This document shows, piece after piece, positions 1 through 8,644 of a DNA stretch of 64,000 nucleotides. This DNA comes from Rhizobium sp. BK313. GTDB taxonomy: Bacteria; Pseudomonadota; Alphaproteobacteria; Rhizobiales; Rhizobiaceae. Below the pieces are notes generated by a model. It searched no databases, was not told where the DNA came from, and saw nothing but the letters and a program-made list of their open reading frames with translations. Position 1 is the stretch's first letter; each line of letters starts with the position of its first letter. The stretch covers positions 2,356,001 to 2,420,000 of the forward strand of contig NZ_JACHZQ010000001.1 of the NCBI RefSeq assembly GCF_014193655.1, written 5' to 3'. A program made the translations under genes and the position numbers.

Positions 1-26
1 ACCGCGGCAGGATACGCGAGATTCCC

Positions 27-1067
27 ATGAAAGCTATGTACTATGAGGCCTTCGAGGCCACTCCGGATATTCGCACTCTCCCCGACCCCACGCCGAGCGA
101 AGACGGCGTCGTGATCGCCGTCGGTGCGACAGGGCTTTGCCGTAGCGATTGGCATGGCTGGATGGGCCATGACCCCGACATCAAGCTGCCGCACGTGCCC
201 GGCCACGAACTTGCCGGCAAGGTGGTAGCGACCGGCCGGGGCGTCGTTCGCTTCAAGGTCGGCGATCGGGTGACCGTGCCGTTCGTGTCCGGCTGCGGGC
301 ATTGCGCCGAATGCCATTCCGGCAACCAGCAGGTCTGCCCGAACCAGTTCCAGCCCGGCTTCACCCATTGGGGCTCCTTCGCCGAATATGTGGCGATCGA
401 CTATGCCGACACCAATCTGGTGCATTTGCCGGAGACAGTCGACGATGCGACGGCGGCGAGCCTCGGCTGCCGTTTCGCTACGTCGTTTCGCGCTGTTGCC
501 GACCAGGCCAAAACGCGTCCGGGCGAATGGATCGCGGTCCACGGCTGCGGCGGCGTCGGCCTGTCCGCCATCATGATCGCGAGCGCCCTCGGTGCGAACG
601 CCATCGGCATCGATATTTCTGACGAAAAGCTGGCTTTCGCCCGCGAATGCGGCGCGGTCGCAACGATCAATGCGGCTGGCGTTGCCGATGTCACAGAGGC
701 TGTGCGCGAGATCACCAAGGGCGGTGCGCATGTGTCGATCGACGCGCTCGGCCATCCCGTCACCTGCTTCAATTCGATCAAAAATCTCCGCCGCCGCGGC
801 CGCCATGTGCAGGTCGGCCTGATGCTCGGCGAACATGCCGCGCCGCAAATTCCGATGGCGCAGGTTATTGGCCACGAGCTGGAAATCTACGGCAGCCACG
901 GCATGCAGGCCTGGCGTTATGACGCCATGCTGGACATGCTCGCCGCCGGCAAGATCGCCCCGCAAAAGCTGATCGGCCGCAGGATCAGCTTGGAAGAAGC
1001 CGTGCCGGCGCTGATGGCGCTGGACAAGGCAGAGGGCACGGGAATCAGCGTGATTACACGATTTTAG
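27..1067 (+). CDS. Zinc-dependent alcohol dehydrogenase family protein
   Basis: 346-residue medium-chain dehydrogenase/reductase. It should oxidise an alcohol or reduce an aldehyde with NAD(P) in the cytoplasm; the substrate cannot be read from sequence. Visible are the catalytic-zinc region (LCRSDWHGW near residue 38 and PGHE near 60), the four-cysteine structural-zinc loop ([16 protein letters not shown], about 90-106) and the Rossmann glycine motif GCGGVGLSA near 175. Length is normal for the family. It is the first complete gene in the window and stands apart from the next gene, with the remnant hemolysin between them. Some relatives are annotated 'zinc-dependent alcohol dehydrogenase family'; a specific name would be a guess. 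Confidence 0.93.
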   Translation: MKAMYYEAFEATPDIRTLPDPTPSEDGVVIAVGATGLCRSDWHGWMGHDPDIKLPHVPGHELAGKVVATGRGVVRFKVGDRVTVPFVSGCGHCAECHSGNQQVCPNQFQPGFTHWGSFAEYVAIDYADTNLVHLPETVDDATAASLGCRFATSFRAVADQAKTRPGEWIAVHGCGGVGLSAIMIASALGANAIGIDISDEKLAFARECGAVATINAAGVADVTEAVREITKGGAHVSIDALGHPVTCFNSIKNLRRRGRHVQVGLMLGEHAAPQIPMAQVIGHELEIYGSHGMQAWRYDAMLDMLAAGKIAPQKLIGRRISLEEAVPALMALDKAEGTGISVITRF

Positions 1068-1188
1068 GCACCCTTTTTCATCCTATCCATCGACGGCGCG
1101 CTCGTCGGCGCCAACGACGAAATGGACGATGCGTCTGCCGGCAGTATGGCGGCGCTGGATGAGGCAGCAAAGCGGAAGCTGGCGGTGA

Positions 1189-1356
1189 GCTGCCAACCGC
1201 TATTCGACGCTTGCCTGCTTCATTCTCTGGCAGCTGGGCCATTTGCCGCATGAAGGCGAGAACTTCACCTCTGGCGATCTCGTCTTCGAAGTGGTCAAAC
1301 TCGACGGACGCAATATCGACAAGGTCCGGATCCACCGGATGGAATATGCAATCTGA
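1189..1356 (+). pseudogene. C-terminal remnant of a CorC/HlyC-type hemolysin family protein
   Basis: The stretch between the alcohol dehydrogenase and the methyltransferase holds a short open frame, 55 codons after an in-frame TGA at 1186-1188 and ending at TGA 1354-1356. Its translation includes [16 protein letters not shown] and [16 protein letters not shown]. These match the pattern of the transporter-associated C-terminal domain of CorC/HlyC (TlyC) hemolysin-like proteins (LG-LP--GE-F ... FEV--LDGRRIDKV). No start codon, membrane domain or CBS domains are attached, so this is a decayed tail. The sequence at 1075-1188 is probably also derived from it but scrambled across frames; I could not align that part. 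Confidence 0.7.
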
Positions 1357-1372
1357 TGAAGAGGATACGATC

Positions 1373-2143
1373 ATGGCATGGTCTGCCGGCCAATATGTGA
1401 AATTCGAAGATGAGCGCACGCGCCCGGCGCGCGATCTGCTGGCTCAGGTGCCGCTGGAGCGCATCGACCGAGCCATCGATCTCGGCTGCGGGCCGGGCAA
1501 TTCGACCGAGCTGATCGTCGAGCGCTATGGTGCGGCCAGTGTCTCCGGCCTCGATAGCGACGAGAACATGCTTGAGGCCGCCCGCAAGCGCATGCCCGGC
1601 ACGGAATTCGTCAAGGCCGATCTTGCCAAATGGCAGCCGGAAGAACCCGTCGATCTGCTTTTCGCCAACGCCGTCTTCCAATGGTTGCCTGATCATCTCG
1701 ACATTTTCGAGCGGCTGATGGACGGGCTCAAGCCGGGTGGTGTGCTCGCCATCCAGATGCCGGACAATCTGACCGAACTCAGCCACCTGATGATGGAGGA
1801 GACGGCGAAAAATGGGCCGTGGAGCGAGGCCTTCGCGAAGAAAAGCGTGCGCCGCAGTCCCCTGCCCTCGCCATCGGTTTATTATAACCGGCTGATCGGG
1901 AAGTCGGTACGCGTCGAACTTTGGCACACCAACTACAATCACCCGTTGGAAAATGCGGCGGCCATCGTCGAATGGGTCAAGGGCACGGGCCTGCGCCCCT
2001 ATCTCGATCATGCCGGCGCCGAACACCGCGAGGCCTTCACGGCCGACTATCTTGCACGCATCGAAAAGGCCTATCCGCCCTTGGTCGATGGCAAAGTCTT
2101 GCTGCGGTTTCCGCGGTTGTTTCTGGTGGCGGTAAAGAAATAA
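1373..2143 (+). CDS. tam: Trans-aconitate 2-methyltransferase
   Basis: 256-residue SAM-dependent methyltransferase. It should methylate trans-aconitate, an inhibitor of aconitase formed spontaneously from cis-aconitate, in the cytoplasm. The N-terminus [19 protein letters not shown] is characteristic of bacterial Tam. The SAM-binding motif [13 protein letters not shown] is near residue 35, the acidic loop GLDSDENML near 60, and [10 protein letters not shown] near 95. I chose ATG 1373, preceded by GAAGAGG, rather than an upstream in-frame ATG, because the upstream part encodes the hemolysin remnant in another frame and Tam proteins begin here. It appears to be transcribed alone. Confidence 0.92.
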   Translation: MAWSAGQYVKFEDERTRPARDLLAQVPLERIDRAIDLGCGPGNSTELIVERYGAASVSGLDSDENMLEAARKRMPGTEFVKADLAKWQPEEPVDLLFANAVFQWLPDHLDIFERLMDGLKPGGVLAIQMPDNLTELSHLMMEETAKNGPWSEAFAKKSVRRSPLPSPSVYYNRLIGKSVRVELWHTNYNHPLENAAAIVEWVKGTGLRPYLDHAGAEHREAFTADYLARIEKAYPPLVDGKVLLRFPRLFLVAVKK

Positions 2144-2222
2144 ACTACCCACCTTGCGACTTGATTGCGGTCCGGTGCCGAATGCACTGGACTGCAGTTC
2201 ATCCAGGATGGAATACGCCCTA

Positions 2223-2237
2223 ACAAGCTGTGCTTGT
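2223..2237 (+). terminator. Possible hairpin after tam
   Basis: ACAAGC-TGT-GCTTGT forms a 6-bp stem with a 3-nt loop about 80 nt after the tam stop. It is nested inside a wider pair CCTAAC/GTTAGG. There is no clear U-run, so termination is only a guess. Confidence 0.3.
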
Positions 2238-2325
2238 GAGCAGTGTTAGGACGTGGCTCGGAATTCGAAGAATCACAGAGCCTTTCGCTAGCAACGCGAC
2301 TGCATATCCCTACGCGTTTTAGTTT

Positions 2326-2365
2326 GTTCATGATAAAGTTTTTTGTCTTTTTATTATCAATGAAC
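2326..2365. repeat. AT-rich imperfect inverted repeat upstream of the DUF1194 gene
   Basis: GTTCATGATAA (2326-2336) pairs with TTATCAATGAAC (2354-2365), with one inserted base, across a T-rich 17-nt spacer. It ends about 17 nt before the DUF1194 start. It could be an operator, or an RNA hairpin in the leader just before the ribosome binding site. The rest of the 2144-2382 gap shows nothing else convincing. Confidence 0.4.
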
Positions 2366-2382
2366 TCAAACAGGGGGCGGCG

Positions 2383-3102
2383 ATGAGGAAGACACTGCTC
2401 TGCATCACTTCGACACTGATGTTGATCGCAAGTGCAGCGTCTCAAGCAAACGCATGCGTCGACACCGCGATTGTCCTCGCAGTCGACGGCTCTGATAGCG
2501 TCGACAATGAAGAATATGCATTTCAGAAGGCTGCAATTTCCAGCGCATTCCGCGACGAGACCGTGATTTCGGTCTTGCGTGACACAGGAGTTGTTGCAGT
2601 TTCGGCGGTTTTTTGGGGAGATGGCGAGATCCCGACGCAAAGACTCGGCTGGTTCATTGTTAACGATGGTGAAGGTGCAGAAAGTTTCGCACGCGAAATA
2701 GAAAACAATCATCGCGTCGTCTACGGAAATACCGACATTGGCAGCGGTATCTCGTCTGCTCTCACTTTGCTTTCAGACTCGAGTTTATGTGCCCGCAGAT
2801 CAATCGTGGATATCTCAGGCGACGGTAGAGAGACGTTGGGACCGAAACGGCGGCAAGTGATCTCATTGCACCAGGCACGCCTGCGCGCCGAACAAATGGG
2901 CGTAAGAATCAATGCCTTGGTCATATCCGACGACGGGGGAGACCTAGCCGGCTACTATGCCAAGAAAGTCATCCTCGGATCCGGTGCATTCGTGATGGAC
3001 ATCAAAAATTATGCCGATTATTCCGTCGCGGTCAGAAAGAAACTCATCAGAGAACTGTCGTACAAAGCCGAGGACGTGCGGTTCCAAACGAGAGCTGAAT
3101 AG
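2383..3102 (+). CDS. DUF1194 (von Willebrand A-like) secreted protein
   Basis: 239 residues. A signal peptide is visible: MRKT, a hydrophobic run, then cleavage near SQANA-C around residue 25. The mature part starts with a metal-site-like motif, VLAVDGSDSVDNEEY, resembling the DxSxS motif of von Willebrand A domains; here DGSDS. DISGDGRE near 145 fits the second conserved block of DUF1194. The family is of unknown function and exported or periplasmic. The ATG follows a strong purine-rich SD (CAGGGGGCGGCG). This gene and its leader look more AT-rich than its neighbours, which could reflect acquisition. It stands alone between tam and zwf. Confidence 0.85.
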   Translation: MRKTLLCITSTLMLIASAASQANACVDTAIVLAVDGSDSVDNEEYAFQKAAISSAFRDETVISVLRDTGVVAVSAVFWGDGEIPTQRLGWFIVNDGEGAESFAREIENNHRVVYGNTDIGSGISSALTLLSDSSLCARRSIVDISGDGRETLGPKRRQVISLHQARLRAEQMGVRINALVISDDGGDLAGYYAKKVILGSGAFVMDIKNYADYSVAVRKKLIRELSYKAEDVRFQTRAE

Positions 3103-3295
3103 TATGCTAAGACCGCAGCCAGAGCTCGATCGTCCGAACATCTTTCAACGCATCACAAAACGACAACGAAGCGGCTGCACTTTGTGAGGGAACGATTGGG
3201 CCAAGACCATCCTTGATCCCATCGACAACCGACGCCGGCCCGCGCTAGAACAACAGCCGACGCAAGAACCGCAACAGGTCTGAGGAGATACCCCC

Positions 3296-3346
3296 ATGTC
3301 GTCCAGGAACCCGATGTCCATCCGTTTGGCTGAGGTGCGGTTGTGA
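3296..3346 (+). CDS. 16-codon leader ORF overlapping the zwf start
   Basis: An ATG at 3296, preceded by TGAGGAGATACCCCC (a good SD), opens a 16-residue frame that ends in TGA at 3344-3346. That stop overlaps the GTG start of zwf in the sequence GTGA. The geometry is typical of translational coupling. The zwf GTG has no strong SD of its own, so ribosomes terminating here could start zwf. It may instead be a relic of an upstream gene's end. No homology is recognised in the peptide. Confidence 0.35.
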   Translation: MSSRNPMSIRLAEVRL

Positions 3347-4857
3347 GCGGGCCGGATGTTGCGCCGGCACCGCCGCTGACCTTCGTCATCTTTGGTGCTA
3401 CCGGCGATCTGACGCGGCGGCTGCTGATCCCCACGATGATCAACATGACGCGCAGCGGTTTGATCGGCGACGATTTCAGTATTCTTGGTGTCGGCATCGA
3501 GCCAGGTGGCGACGAGATGCTGCTGCAACGGTTGGATTCGTTTCTTGAAACCTTGGGCATGGAGCCGGATCGGCAGGATGCTTGGCAACGACTGCGCAAG
3601 CGTATCTCATATGTTTCCGGCGACTTCACCCAAAACGGCGTTTATGACGAAATTTCAAGTCGTCTGGCGCATGCGCCGAGCGCTAATGCGGCATTCTATT
3701 TCGCAGTGCCGCCGCAGTTCTTTGGTGAAATTGCCGAAAAACTGTCCGAGCACGGGCTTACCAATGAGGCCGTGGGAGCTTTCCGCCGGATAGCGATCGA
3801 AAAGCCTTTCGGCCACGATCTTGCATCGGCTCGCGCGCTGAATGCGCGGCTACTGAACCAGGCCAACGAAAGCCAGATCTATCGCATCGACCATTTCCTC
3901 GGCAAGGAGACGGTGCAGAACATCATGACGACGCGTTTCGCCAACATGATGATCGAAGCGCTCTGGAACAACAATTACATCGATCACGTCCAAATCACTG
4001 CAGCCGAACTGGTCGATGTCGGAACGCGCGGCAAATTCTACGACGCTACCGGCGCGCTGCGCGACATGGTGCCGAACCATCTGTTCCAGCTGCTTGCCAT
4101 GGTTGCCATGGAGCCCCCGAACAGCTTCGACGCCGAGTCAATCCGCAACGAGAAGGGCAAATTGCTGAAGGCCCTGCGCGTCTATTCGCGCGAAGACGCA
4201 GCCAAGAACGGGGTACGCGGCGCCTATACCGCCGGTCCGCTCAACGGCAACAATCTCCCGGCCTTTACGGAGACCACCGACGTCAGGCCGGACAGCAACA
4301 CCGAGACCTTCGTCGCGTTGAAGCTCTTCGTCGATACGTGGCGCTGGGCTGGCGTACCCTTCTACCTGCGCACCGGCAAGGCAATGAAAGAGCGCGATAC
4401 GGAGGTGGTCATCACCTTCCGGCAGGTGCCTTTCGCGCAGTTCCCGCGAGCCGCATCCCGCCCGCCGCTGCCGCCGAACAAGCTGGTTATCCAGGTCCAG
4501 CCCGACGAAGGCCTCGACATGGAAATCTCGATCAAAACGCCCGGTCTCGTGATGAATACCGTGCCGATCTCACTCGATTTCCGTTATGCCGACCGCTTCG
4601 ATATCGGCAAGCAGACCGGTTATGAGAGCCTGTTTTACGAACTCTTCGTCGGAGACCAGACCCTTTTCCAACGCGCCGATGGCATCGAAGCCGGCTGGGC
4701 CGCCGTGCAACCCTTCCTCGATCTCTGGGCAGACGGGGGCAAGCCCGATCCCTATGCGCCAGGCAGCATGGGTCCGGCCTGCGCCAACGAGCTGATCGAA
4801 CGCGACGGCCGCGTCTGGCATCGACCCCATGAGAAGCCGGACGGCAACAAGCCCTGA
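3343..4857 (+). CDS. zwf: Glucose-6-phosphate 1-dehydrogenase
   Basis: 504 residues. It oxidises glucose-6-phosphate to 6-phosphogluconolactone with NADP(H), feeding the pentose phosphate and Entner-Doudoroff routes. The nucleotide-binding motif FGATGDLTRR is near residue 18. The family signature RIDHFLGKE (about 180-190) carries the catalytic His region and the substrate-binding Lys. EKPFGHD is near 150. The start is GTG at 3343, overlapping the stop of a short leader ORF. Rhizobial zwf is often found with pgl and edd or with gnd. Neither is here, so this may be an additional, solitary isozyme. A terminator-like hairpin follows. Confidence 0.95.
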   Translation: MSGPDVAPAPPLTFVIFGATGDLTRRLLIPTMINMTRSGLIGDDFSILGVGIEPGGDEMLLQRLDSFLETLGMEPDRQDAWQRLRKRISYVSGDFTQNGVYDEISSRLAHAPSANAAFYFAVPPQFFGEIAEKLSEHGLTNEAVGAFRRIAIEKPFGHDLASARALNARLLNQANESQIYRIDHFLGKETVQNIMTTRFANMMIEALWNNNYIDHVQITAAELVDVGTRGKFYDATGALRDMVPNHLFQLLAMVAMEPPNSFDAESIRNEKGKLLKALRVYSREDAAKNGVRGAYTAGPLNGNNLPAFTETTDVRPDSNTETFVALKLFVDTWRWAGVPFYLRTGKAMKERDTEVVITFRQVPFAQFPRAASRPPLPPNKLVIQVQPDEGLDMEISIKTPGLVMNTVPISLDFRYADRFDIGKQTGYESLFYELFVGDQTLFQRADGIEAGWAAVQPFLDLWADGGKPDPYAPGSMGPACANELIERDGRVWHRPHEKPDGNKP

Positions 4858-4866
4858 GGTCTTGAG

Positions 4867-4890
4867 GGCGATCTCGGTTGATCGCCTTTC
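4867..4890 (+). terminator. Terminator after zwf
   Basis: GGCGATC-TCGGTT-GATCGCC followed by TTTC, 9 nt past the zwf stop: a 7-bp perfect stem with a 6-nt loop. The U-run is short. The remaining bases to 4998 contain nothing I recognise. Confidence 0.6.
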
Positions 4891-4998
4891 ACAATTGCCG
4901 TCCGTCGCCATTTTTCTCCCCGCCGGCTAGTTTCAAGCGGATTTCGACATGGTCTGACCGGCGGCTTCTTCAGCGCGGATCAATCATAGTCCTGGAGA

Positions 4999-6360
4999 TC
5001 ACCCCGTCGCTGCGATCTGGACCTGCAACCCACTGCCGATAAAGGCGCGATCCGCCGCGCCGCCCTGGCCATGACCCACACTCCATTGTGCCGGCCATAT
5101 CAGGCGTTCGAGGCCGGTTGCGGAGGCTCCGTCGAATGAGGTCCATCTGCTATCGCCGTGCATGCGATAAAGCATGCCACCAGGACCCATGCCGGCGTGC
5201 AAGGCGATATCGACATCGAGGGACTGGCCGGCGGCGAGATCCGGGCCAAACCAATAATGCGGGCTGCGGCCGGGATCGCGACCGAGGATCAGGGTCAGCG
5301 TTTGCCGCGGACCACGCAAACCGAGCCACAGCGGTGCGATGGCGTCAGGATTGAACGCAGAGAAGAGTGTTTGGGCCGGAGGGTGTGCCGTCTCCGGCAT
5401 AAGGCCCGTTATTCGCAATTCGATCGCACGCTCGCTGTTCATCGGGCCGGTAAAGACGGCCAGATGCTTCCCGGGCGACAGGTTTTGCCAGCTCTCGGGA
5501 TCGGCTGGCTTGAAAGGCCATTGCAATCGCTCACGGACGGCACCGTCCGTATCCAGAACCTGATAGCGAAAACTGTCCGCGTCGAGCGCCGCCTGGATGC
5601 AATGAAGATATTCCACGCCCTCCGGCATTCTATGCGCGGTACCCGCGCCGGCAGTGCAAAGCTGCAGGACGCCACGGTGAACCTGGACGTCGAAGGCAAG
5701 GATATGGCTGCAGACATAGGCCAGAACGTCTGCGTCGACCAGAATATCCCAAAATCGCTTGGCGTAATCCAGGCCGATCTCGCGCTGATACGCTCCGGAA
5801 AATCCGTTGATGGGGAAAACCGGGTGATGGCCGAGGACGATCTTATGACCGGCATCGCTATGCTTTTTCAGCGTCGCCTCCAGCCACTCCGTCTCGACAT
5901 GGCCCTCGCCGCCGAGACCGGTCCACAGCGTATGGACGAATACCAGCAAGAGATCACCGCAGCGCACCCAATAAGACAGTCCTTCCTGGCCCGGCGGCCC
6001 GTTTTCCGGAAGCTGCAGGACCTCGCGAAAGACCTGCTCACTCATCTCGTCATAGGTGGTGTGGTTGCCGGTCGTGTGCCAAAGCGGCGTTTGCCTCCGG
6101 TCGAGCCAGCCCATTTCATGCTCGAACCAATGCCGCCATTGCGCCCTCAGAGCCTTCGGATCGGCGGTCAGGCCAATGACCTCGTCGCCTGGAAACAGGA
6201 TGAACTCCGGCGGCGGTTCAAGCCGGCGCAGAACGGCGTTGACGGCGGCAAAGGTCTTCTCGTGCAGCGCACCAGGAACGCCGGAACAGGAATCGCCATA
6301 AAGCACGAACTGATGCCCAGGCCCGTTCGGCCGAAGTGACGGAATGGTGTTTGCGGACAT
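4999..6360 (-). CDS. Metallophosphoesterase family protein
   Basis: 453 residues with the calcineurin-like phosphoesterase motifs in order: GDSCSG near residue 22, FPGDEV near 57, TGNHTTY near 96 (GNH signature), and LGHHPVFP near 180 (GHxPxF). A further His-containing segment, CSHILAFD, lies near 217. About 180 C-terminal residues beyond the catalytic domain are predicted beta-rich and not recognised. No signal peptide is evident. Substrate is unknown; relatives hydrolyse phosphate mono- or diesters using a two-metal centre. It is convergent with zwf and transcribed on its own. Confidence 0.85.
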   Translation of the reverse strand: MSANTIPSLRPNGPGHQFVLYGDSCSGVPGALHEKTFAAVNAVLRRLEPPPEFILFPGDEVIGLTADPKALRAQWRHWFEHEMGWLDRRQTPLWHTTGNHTTYDEMSEQVFREVLQLPENGPPGQEGLSYWVRCGDLLLVFVHTLWTGLGGEGHVETEWLEATLKKHSDAGHKIVLGHHPVFPINGFSGAYQREIGLDYAKRFWDILVDADVLAYVCSHILAFDVQVHRGVLQLCTAGAGTAHRMPEGVEYLHCIQAALDADSFRYQVLDTDGAVRERLQWPFKPADPESWQNLSPGKHLAVFTGPMNSERAIELRITGLMPETAHPPAQTLFSAFNPDAIAPLWLGLRGPRQTLTLILGRDPGRSPHYWFGPDLAAGQSLDVDIALHAGMGPGGMLYRMHGDSRWTSFDGASATGLERLIWPAQWSVGHGQGGAADRAFIGSGLQVQIAATG

Positions 6361-6392
6361 GGGATGGCTTGCAACCTACTGCATGATCAAAC

Positions 6393-6421
6393 AAAAAAGC
6401 CCCGAGGATAGACCGCGGGGC
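6393..6421 (-). terminator. Terminator of the small DUF2267/DUF2780-like gene
   Basis: Read on the minus strand, GCCCCG ... CGGGGC is followed directly by TTTTTT (6398 down to 6393). This is a classical intrinsic terminator about 20 nt after the stop of the 6443-6838 gene. Confidence 0.8.
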
Positions 6422-6442
6422 CCGTTCGCAAATGACAGCGTA

Positions 6443-6838
6443 TTACAGAAACTGGCTCAACCCCGGCACGGAGTTGACGACCTCATCGACCACTTCATCG
6501 CCGGCATGCTCGCGGGCGGTCGCAATGGTTTCTTTGGCGAGCGAAGAAATTTCGCCCATGCTGAGGCCGCTGCTCATCAGGGACTGGCCCAGCGCCATGA
6601 GACCGCCACCGCCCCCAACGGCGCTGAGGAGGCCCCCGAGCAGACCGCCACCGGACGTTTCTTCACCGTTGTATTGCGCCACCAGATCGGAAGCGCCGGG
6701 GATGGCTTCGATCATCTTGGTGACCGGACCATCCGGGGCCTCGCGCTGGAGGAAGCCAAGCATCATGCCAACGGCCTTCTCCGCAATATCGGGGGAAATG
6801 CCGGCTCTCGTTGCGATCTGATCAATAATCTCGTTCAT
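6443..6838 (-). CDS. Small DUF2267/DUF2780-like protein
   Basis: 131 residues. The N-terminal half (MNEIIDQIATRAGISPDIAEKAVGMMLGFLQ) resembles the helical repeat of DUF2267/DUF2780 proteins. A glycine-rich linker (SGGGLLGGLLSAVGGGGG, about 70-90) follows, then a second helical segment ending near VNSVPGLSQFL. No signal peptide is seen. Function is unknown. A near-consensus SD, AGGAGG, lies 6 nt before the ATG. A perfect 14-bp palindrome sits 24 nt upstream, and a strong terminator follows. It is likely a monocistronic, regulated gene, divergent from the HerA-like ATPase. Confidence 0.8.
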   Translation of the reverse strand: MNEIIDQIATRAGISPDIAEKAVGMMLGFLQREAPDGPVTKMIEAIPGASDLVAQYNGEETSGGGLLGGLLSAVGGGGGLMALGQSLMSSGLSMGEISSLAKETIATAREHAGDEVVDEVVNSVPGLSQFL

Positions 6839-6861
6839 TCTGGCCTCCTGCCTGTTACTTA

Positions 6862-6875
6862 TGACGTTAACGTCA
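6862..6875. promoter_or_regulatory. Perfect 14-bp palindrome (operator candidate)
   Basis: TGACGTTAACGTCA is a perfect palindrome, followed on the plus strand by another ACGT (ACGTAA). It lies 24 nt upstream of the start of the small DUF2267/DUF2780-like gene and about 190 nt upstream of the HerA-like gene. The form ACGT-TA-ACGT resembles MerR-family operators such as LiuR sites; that link is only by resemblance. No regulator gene is adjacent. Confidence 0.5.
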
Positions 6876-7064
6876 ACGTAAATGAATGCGCCGACCGACT
6901 CAAGCCGGGCTGGTTGTGCACGACTCTACCGGAAGCATCACCATGAAGCGAACGGTTGTCCCCATTCAAGTCTGTTCTTATAACAGGGTCAGGACAAATC
7001 AATGAACGGGCCCTGGCAACCTTTAAAGGTTGCTGTGCCGCCGCCCAGAGGGAGACGACACCTC

Positions 7065-8594
7065 ATGCCGCAACAGGATGGACAGATTTTCGTCGGTGCC
7101 AGCCGCAAGCCGGACGACAGCATCAACAAGGACGAATATTTGACGCTGAAATTCGGCAATCGTCATGGTCTCGTCACCGGCGCGACCGGCACCGGCAAGA
7201 CGGTGACGCTGCAGGTATTGGCAGAAGGCTTTTCCAAGGCCGGCGTGCCGGTCTTCTGCGCCGACATCAAGGGCGACCTCTCCGGCATCGCGGCAAAGGG
7301 CGAGCCCAAGGATTTCCTTTTGAAGCGCGCAGAGGAAATCGGCCTGAAGCCTTACGAATTCGATCAATTCCCGGTGATCTTCTGGGACCTCTACGGCGAC
7401 AAAGGCCATCGCGTGCGCACGACCATGGCCGAAATGGGGCCGTTGCTGCTTGCGCGGCTGATGAACGCATCAGAGGCGCAGGAGGGCGTGCTCAATATCG
7501 CCTTCAAGATTGCCGACGAAAATGGCTTGGCGCTGCTCGACCTCAAGGATTTCCAGGCACTGCTCAACTATATGGGCGACAACGCCAGCGAGCTTTCCAG
7601 CCAGTTCGGCTTGATCTCGAAATCCTCCGTCGGCTCGATCCAGCGGGCTCTATTGGTCCTGGAGCAACAAGGAGCTGAAAATTTCTTCGGCGAACCGGCG
7701 CTGAAGATTTCCGACATCATGCGCACCAGCAATGACGGTTACGGACAGATCTCGGTGCTCGCGGCCGACAAGTTGATGATGAACCCGCGGCTCTATGCCA
7801 CCTTCCTGCTATGGCTGCTCTCGGAACTCTTCGAGGAGCTGCCGGAAGTCGGCGACCCTGAAAAGCCGAAGCTGGTGTTCTTCTTCGACGAGGCACACCT
7901 GCTCTTCAACGATTCGCCGAAGGTGCTGATCGAGCGCGTCGAGCAGGTCGTGCGCCTAATCCGCTCCAAGGGCGTCGGCGTCTATTTCGTCACACAGAAC
8001 CCACTCGATGTGCCGGAAACGGTGCTCGCCCAGCTCGGCAACCGCGTCCAGCATGCATTGCGCGCCTATTCGCCGCGCGAACAGAAGGCGGTACAGACGG
8101 CCGCGGAAACCTTCCGACCCAATCCCGCCTTCGATTGTGCCGAAGTCATCACCACGCTCGGAACCGGCGAGGCGCTGGTCTCCATGCTCGAAGGCAAGGG
8201 CGCACCATCGATCGTCGAGCGCACCTTGATCCGCCCGCCGTCCGGTCGCATCGGCCCGGTGACGGATACAGAACGCCAGGCCGTCATCAACGCCAGCCCG
8301 GTCGCCGGCCTCTATGACGAGACCGTCGATCGCGAATCTGCCTTCGAAATCCTCACTGCTCGTGCCCGCAAGGCTGCCGAGCAGGATGCCGCCAAACAGG
8401 ACAGCGGAAGCGCCGGCGGCCGCTGGACGCTTCCCGGCTTTGGAGGTGACGATGACAAGCCGGCGAGCCGCGGCCGTTCCGGCTACCAGCGCGAAACGAT
8501 CATGGAAGCGGCCATGAAAAGCGTCGCACGCACGGTCGCGACACAAGTCGGCCGAGCGTTGGTGAGAGGGATTTTGGGAAGCTTGAAGCGGTAG
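7065..8594 (+). CDS. HerA-like (DUF853) ATPase
   Basis: 509 residues. P-loop ATPase of the HerA/FtsK superclass, DUF853 family. Walker A is GATGTGKTVTL near residue 40, Walker B is FFFDEAHLLF near 270, and the sensor-like YFVTQNPLDVPE is near 310. An Arg-rich region (RTLIRPPSGR) and a polar linker (about 430-480) precede a C-terminal helix with VARTVATQVGRALVRGIL. The biological role is not established; many proteobacteria have it as a stand-alone gene. ATG 7065 was chosen over the upstream in-frame ATG at 7002 because AGGGAGACG precedes it and family members start with (M)xxDGxIFVGAS. Confidence 0.9.
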   Translation: MPQQDGQIFVGASRKPDDSINKDEYLTLKFGNRHGLVTGATGTGKTVTLQVLAEGFSKAGVPVFCADIKGDLSGIAAKGEPKDFLLKRAEEIGLKPYEFDQFPVIFWDLYGDKGHRVRTTMAEMGPLLLARLMNASEAQEGVLNIAFKIADENGLALLDLKDFQALLNYMGDNASELSSQFGLISKSSVGSIQRALLVLEQQGAENFFGEPALKISDIMRTSNDGYGQISVLAADKLMMNPRLYATFLLWLLSELFEELPEVGDPEKPKLVFFFDEAHLLFNDSPKVLIERVEQVVRLIRSKGVGVYFVTQNPLDVPETVLAQLGNRVQHALRAYSPREQKAVQTAAETFRPNPAFDCAEVITTLGTGEALVSMLEGKGAPSIVERTLIRPPSGRIGPVTDTERQAVINASPVAGLYDETVDRESAFEILTARARKAAEQDAAKQDSGSAGGRWTLPGFGGDDDKPASRGRSGYQRETIMEAAMKSVARTVATQVGRALVRGILGSLKR

Positions 8595-8600
8595 AAGGTT

Positions 8601-8623
8601 ACCCTCCCTTCGAGAGGGAGGGT
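8601..8623. repeat. 9-bp-arm inverted repeat after the HerA-like gene
   Basis: ACCCTCCCT-TCGAG-AGGGAGGGT begins 6 nt after the stop at 8594. The stem is strong but there is no U-run. With the next palindrome it forms a block resembling the intergenic palindromic repeats seen in Rhizobium genomes. It could end transcription or protect the mRNA. Confidence 0.5.
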
Positions 8624-8644
8624 TGAATCGAAGATCTGGAGTAA

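Noticed and set aside
5158..6339. 393-codon open frame opposite the metallophosphoesterase
   Set aside because: Shadow frame without motifs; the opposite strand carries GDS, GDE, GNH and GHHP motifs in order.
6862..6875. Assignment of the palindrome as a LiuR site of the liu operon
   Set aside because: No liu gene or MerR regulator is within 20 kb, and no similar dyad is seen before liuA; kept only as a generic operator candidate.
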